From CAZNUM01 sp046861615 (lineage in GTDB: Bacteria; Fidelibacterota; Marinisomatia; Marinisomatales; TCS55): a stretch of DNA of 26,601 bases. The stretch is from assembly GCA_046861615.1 (NCBI GenBank), contig JBHHUS010000028.1, positions 1 to 26,601 on the forward strand. The letters run 5' to 3'. Shown in pieces: positions 24,995 to 26,601 of this stretch (position 1 is its first letter; the number at the start of each line of letters is the position of its first letter). A model generated the notes under the pieces. It was not told where the DNA came from, did no database searches, and saw nothing but the letters and a program-made list of their open reading frames with translations. The translations under genes were made by a program, and so were the position numbers.

Positions 24995-25907
24995 CCAGTT
25001 AATAAATATCCGCAGTCTCACCGTTTCCTTTCCGATTAAAGGAGACCTGATCCCGGTGGTGGATCAGGTCTCCTTTTCTATTTTAAGCGGAGAAATTCTA
25101 GCGTTGGTGGGAGAGTCCGGTTGTGGAAAATCGCAAATTGCCTTAGCACTTATGGGGTTGAACAGTCAGAAAGCGGTAGTGAAACTACAGGGGGAAGGAT
25201 TAGAGCGAACCAAAGCGATGATATTTCAGGAGCCCATGACTGCCTTGAATCCGGTGATTTCCATCGGAGAACAGGTTCGAGAGGCCATTCCCCAAAAGAA
25301 GGAACGAACTAAAGATAAAGTTTATGAGTTACTCCGGTCCGTCAGAATTACACGCCCCGAAAAACGATATAATCAGTATCCCCATGAATTTTCCGGCGGT
25401 ATGCGCCAACGGGTACTCATCGCCGCTGCTTTAGCCCGTCAACCACAAGTCTTGATTGCAGACGAACCTACAACAGCACTGGACGTGACTATCCAAAGCC
25501 AGATAATTGCTTTACTTCGGTCATTGAATCAGGAAATGGGACTATCGATATTATTTATCACCCATGATTTAGACCTGGTGAAAAAATTCGGTAACCGTAT
25601 CATGGTCATGTATGCCGGACGTATCGTTGAGTCGGGACCAACGGATCAGGTGTTAAACAATTCACGGCATCCTTACACTGCTGATTTATTACGACTGGCT
25701 GCCCTGGAAAAAAATGAGGAAGGAAAATTTCCTGCTATTCCGGGGGCCGTACCCACACTCCGCGATTATCCATCCGGTTGCTGTTATCATCCCCGCTGTG
25801 TTCTGGCTAAAGAGGACTGCAAAACCGGAATCCCGCTGAAAAACAGCGAGGGGGCCCATCACTGGGACTGTAATTACAGTTTGCCCGGAAGGGTTACTTC
25901 CAATTGA
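24984..25907 (+). CDS. Orphan Dpp/Opp-type ABC transporter ATPase
   Basis: 307 residues. Walker A GESGCGKS (43-50), Q-loop MIFQEPMTALNP, signature FSGGMRQR (136-143), Walker B VLIADE (156-161) and switch His194 are all intact. The C-terminal oligopeptide-transporter extension is present with the four Cys of the CxxHPRC...C...C pattern, reported in some DppD proteins to bind an Fe-S cluster. The helical stretch between Walker A and the Q-loop is shorter than in typical DppD/OppD. No permease or binding-protein gene lies in this window. I chose ATG 24984; the longer frame only adds sequence antisense to family expectation. A perfect hairpin lies inside codons ~19-32. Confidence 0.87.
   Translation: MKHDQLINIRSLTVSFPIKGDLIPVVDQVSFSILSGEILALVGESGCGKSQIALALMGLNSQKAVVKLQGEGLERTKAMIFQEPMTALNPVISIGEQVREAIPQKKERTKDKVYELLRSVRITRPEKRYNQYPHEFSGGMRQRVLIAAALARQPQVLIADEPTTALDVTIQSQIIALLRSLNQEMGLSILFITHDLDLVKKFGNRIMVMYAGRIVESGPTDQVLNNSRHPYTADLLRLAALEKNEEGKFPAIPGAVPTLRDYPSGCCYHPRCVLAKEDCKTGIPLKNSEGAHHWDCNYSLPGRVTSN
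25038..25079 (+). terminator. Terminator-like 16-bp perfect hairpin with T-run, inside the ABC gene
   Basis: AAAGGAGACCTGATCC (25038-25053) pairs perfectly with GGATCAGGTCTCCTTT (25061-25076) around the 7-nt loop CGGTGGT, followed by TTTTCT overlapping the stem base. It lies 44 bp after the end of the last membrane gene, where a terminator for that operon would be expected, but within ABC codons that align with the family. It could terminate or attenuate. Confidence 0.65.
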
Positions 25908-25911
25908 CTTG

Positions 25912-25941
25912 AAATCCAACGTAAATTTTACCTTTGGATTT
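25912..25941. repeat. AT-rich imperfect palindrome after the ABC gene
   Basis: AAATCCAA (25912-25919) pairs with TTGGATTT (25934-25941), with an inner GTAAA/TTTAC. It starts five bases after the ABC stop. No clear T-run follows, so it may be a weak terminator or an operator. Support is modest. Confidence 0.4.
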
Positions 25942-25992
25942 ACATTTCAAATCATTCAATGGATTCGTTACAATTCCATGACATAATAACCA

Positions 25993-26022
25993 TTGAAAAT
26001 AACATCGACATATTAGTATAAA
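25993..26022 (+). promoter_or_regulatory. Candidate sigma70-like promoter for the ALDH7 gene
   Basis: TTGAAA (25993-25998) and TATAAA (26017-26022) are 18 bp apart, upstream of the GTG at 26039. The leader would be very short. Promoter consensus in this lineage is not known to me, so this is tentative. Confidence 0.3.
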
Positions 26023-26038
26023 ATTAAAGGGTTATTCC

Positions 26039-26601
26039 GTGAAAACAATTTTGAATGAACTGGGAATTCAGACTGTCAATCAAGGCGCCTGTTCTGGTCA
26101 AGGATTATGGAGCGCTTCGAAAAAAGGCGGTTTACTCGAATCGGTAAATCCGGCCACTAAAGAAACGATCGCTTCCGTTTATCTGACGGGAGCGGCAGAC
26201 TACGAAAAGGTAATTCAACAGGCAATTAAAGCCTTTAATAATTGGCGAACCGTACCGGCTCCAGTCCGGGGAGAACTGGTACGGGAAATGGGCCTGGTCC
26301 TGCGAGAAAAGAAGGATGCTCTGGGCAGTCTGATTGCGCTGGAAATGGGAAAGATCAAACAGGAGGGGGATGGGGAGGTACAGGAAATGATCGATATTGC
26401 TGATTTTGCTGTCGGTCAATCCCGAATGCTGTATGGTAAAACGATGCATTCGGAACGCAGGGATCACCGGATGTATGAACAATGGCATCCGTTGGGGCCG
26501 GTCGGTGTCATTTCCGCATTTAATTTCCCGGTTGCCGTGTGGGCCTGGAATGCTTTTATTGCAGCCATTGCCGGGGATACAGTTATCTGGAAACCATCTT
26601 C
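26039..26601 (+). CDS. ALDH7-type aldehyde dehydrogenase, 5' part (runs off the window)
   Basis: The first 187 codons plus two bases of a gene whose family is about 500 residues. The product matches antiquitin/alpha-aminoadipate-semialdehyde dehydrogenase style ALDH7 proteins: SVNPATKETIA near residue 35, ALEMGKIKQEGDGEVQE, DIADFAVGQSRM, EQWHPLGPVGVISAFNFPVAVWAWN. These enzymes oxidise aminoadipate semialdehyde (lysine breakdown) or related aldehydes with NAD. The catalytic Cys and Glu lie beyond the window, so activity cannot be judged. The GTG start has only a weak AAAGGG upstream. The 131-bp spacer before it, with a palindrome and promoter candidate, suggests a separate transcription unit. 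Confidence 0.9.
   Translation, partial: MKTILNELGIQTVNQGACSGQGLWSASKKGGLLESVNPATKETIASVYLTGAADYEKVIQQAIKAFNNWRTVPAPVRGELVREMGLVLREKKDALGSLIALEMGKIKQEGDGEVQEMIDIADFAVGQSRMLYGKTMHSERRDHRMYEQWHPLGPVGVISAFNFPVAVWAWNAFIAAIAGDTVIWKPS

Overview
The window looks like chromosomal DNA from an uncultured or little-studied member of the FCB (Fibrobacteres-Chlorobi-Bacteroidetes) superphylum. The Neomarinimicrobiota (SAR406)/Caldithrix neighbourhood is my best guess. The main clues are a secreted giant protein ending in a type IX secretion (T9SS) sorting domain (QNYPNPFNP motif), many TPR and PEGA envelope proteins, frequent starts without a Shine-Dalgarno sequence, and very tight gene packing. The taxon is an inference; no rRNA or ribosomal protein gene is present to anchor it.

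Layout. (1) 1-8806: a 2,701-residue T9SS cargo with twelve ~123-residue Ig-like repeats, translationally coupled (ATGA) to a small TPR lipoprotein. (2) 8813-9990: tadA, a tRNA-Ser(CGA), then two perfect 306-bp tandem units. Each unit carries a single-domain GIY-YIG nuclease gene and is bounded by copies of the tRNA T-arm/acceptor 3' end, with a strong GC hairpin sitting where the T-loop would be. (3) 9991-12286: a DUF1232/YkvA protein, a 69-residue zinc-ribbon protein (minus strand), plsX, and a PEGA-domain membrane protein (minus strand). (4) 12394-18077: a co-directional run of TPR lipoprotein, pyrK, pyrD (class 1B dihydroorotate dehydrogenase), RlpA-like lipoprotein, diacylglycerol/sphingosine-kinase-like enzyme and cdsA. 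(5) 18088-24994: seven genes in one direction built around an ASKHA-fold ATPase of the glutamate-mutase MutL family, followed by a barrel-sandwich/KOW-like protein, a small protein and four membrane proteins, one of them DUF6754-like. (6) 24984-25907: an orphan Dpp/Opp-type ABC ATPase overlapping the last membrane gene. (7) 26039-end: the first 187 codons of an ALDH7-type aldehyde dehydrogenase.

How the genes fit together. PyrK and PyrD form the NAD-linked dihydroorotate dehydrogenase of pyrimidine synthesis. PlsX, the lipid-kinase-like protein and CdsA all act on phospholipid precursors, and TPR/RlpA/PEGA proteins serve the envelope. The MutL-centred block has no mutase subunits nearby and is dominated by membrane proteins, so its job is probably at the membrane and is not known to me.

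The two places most likely to hold undescribed biology are the tRNA-Ser-anchored GIY-YIG tandem units and the MutL-centred membrane cluster. A third curiosity is a perfect 16-bp stem with a following T-run inside the start of the ABC ATPase gene. No rRNA, CRISPR array, IS transposase, integrase or replication origin was seen. There is no stretch over 300 bases without a gene or repeat unit.
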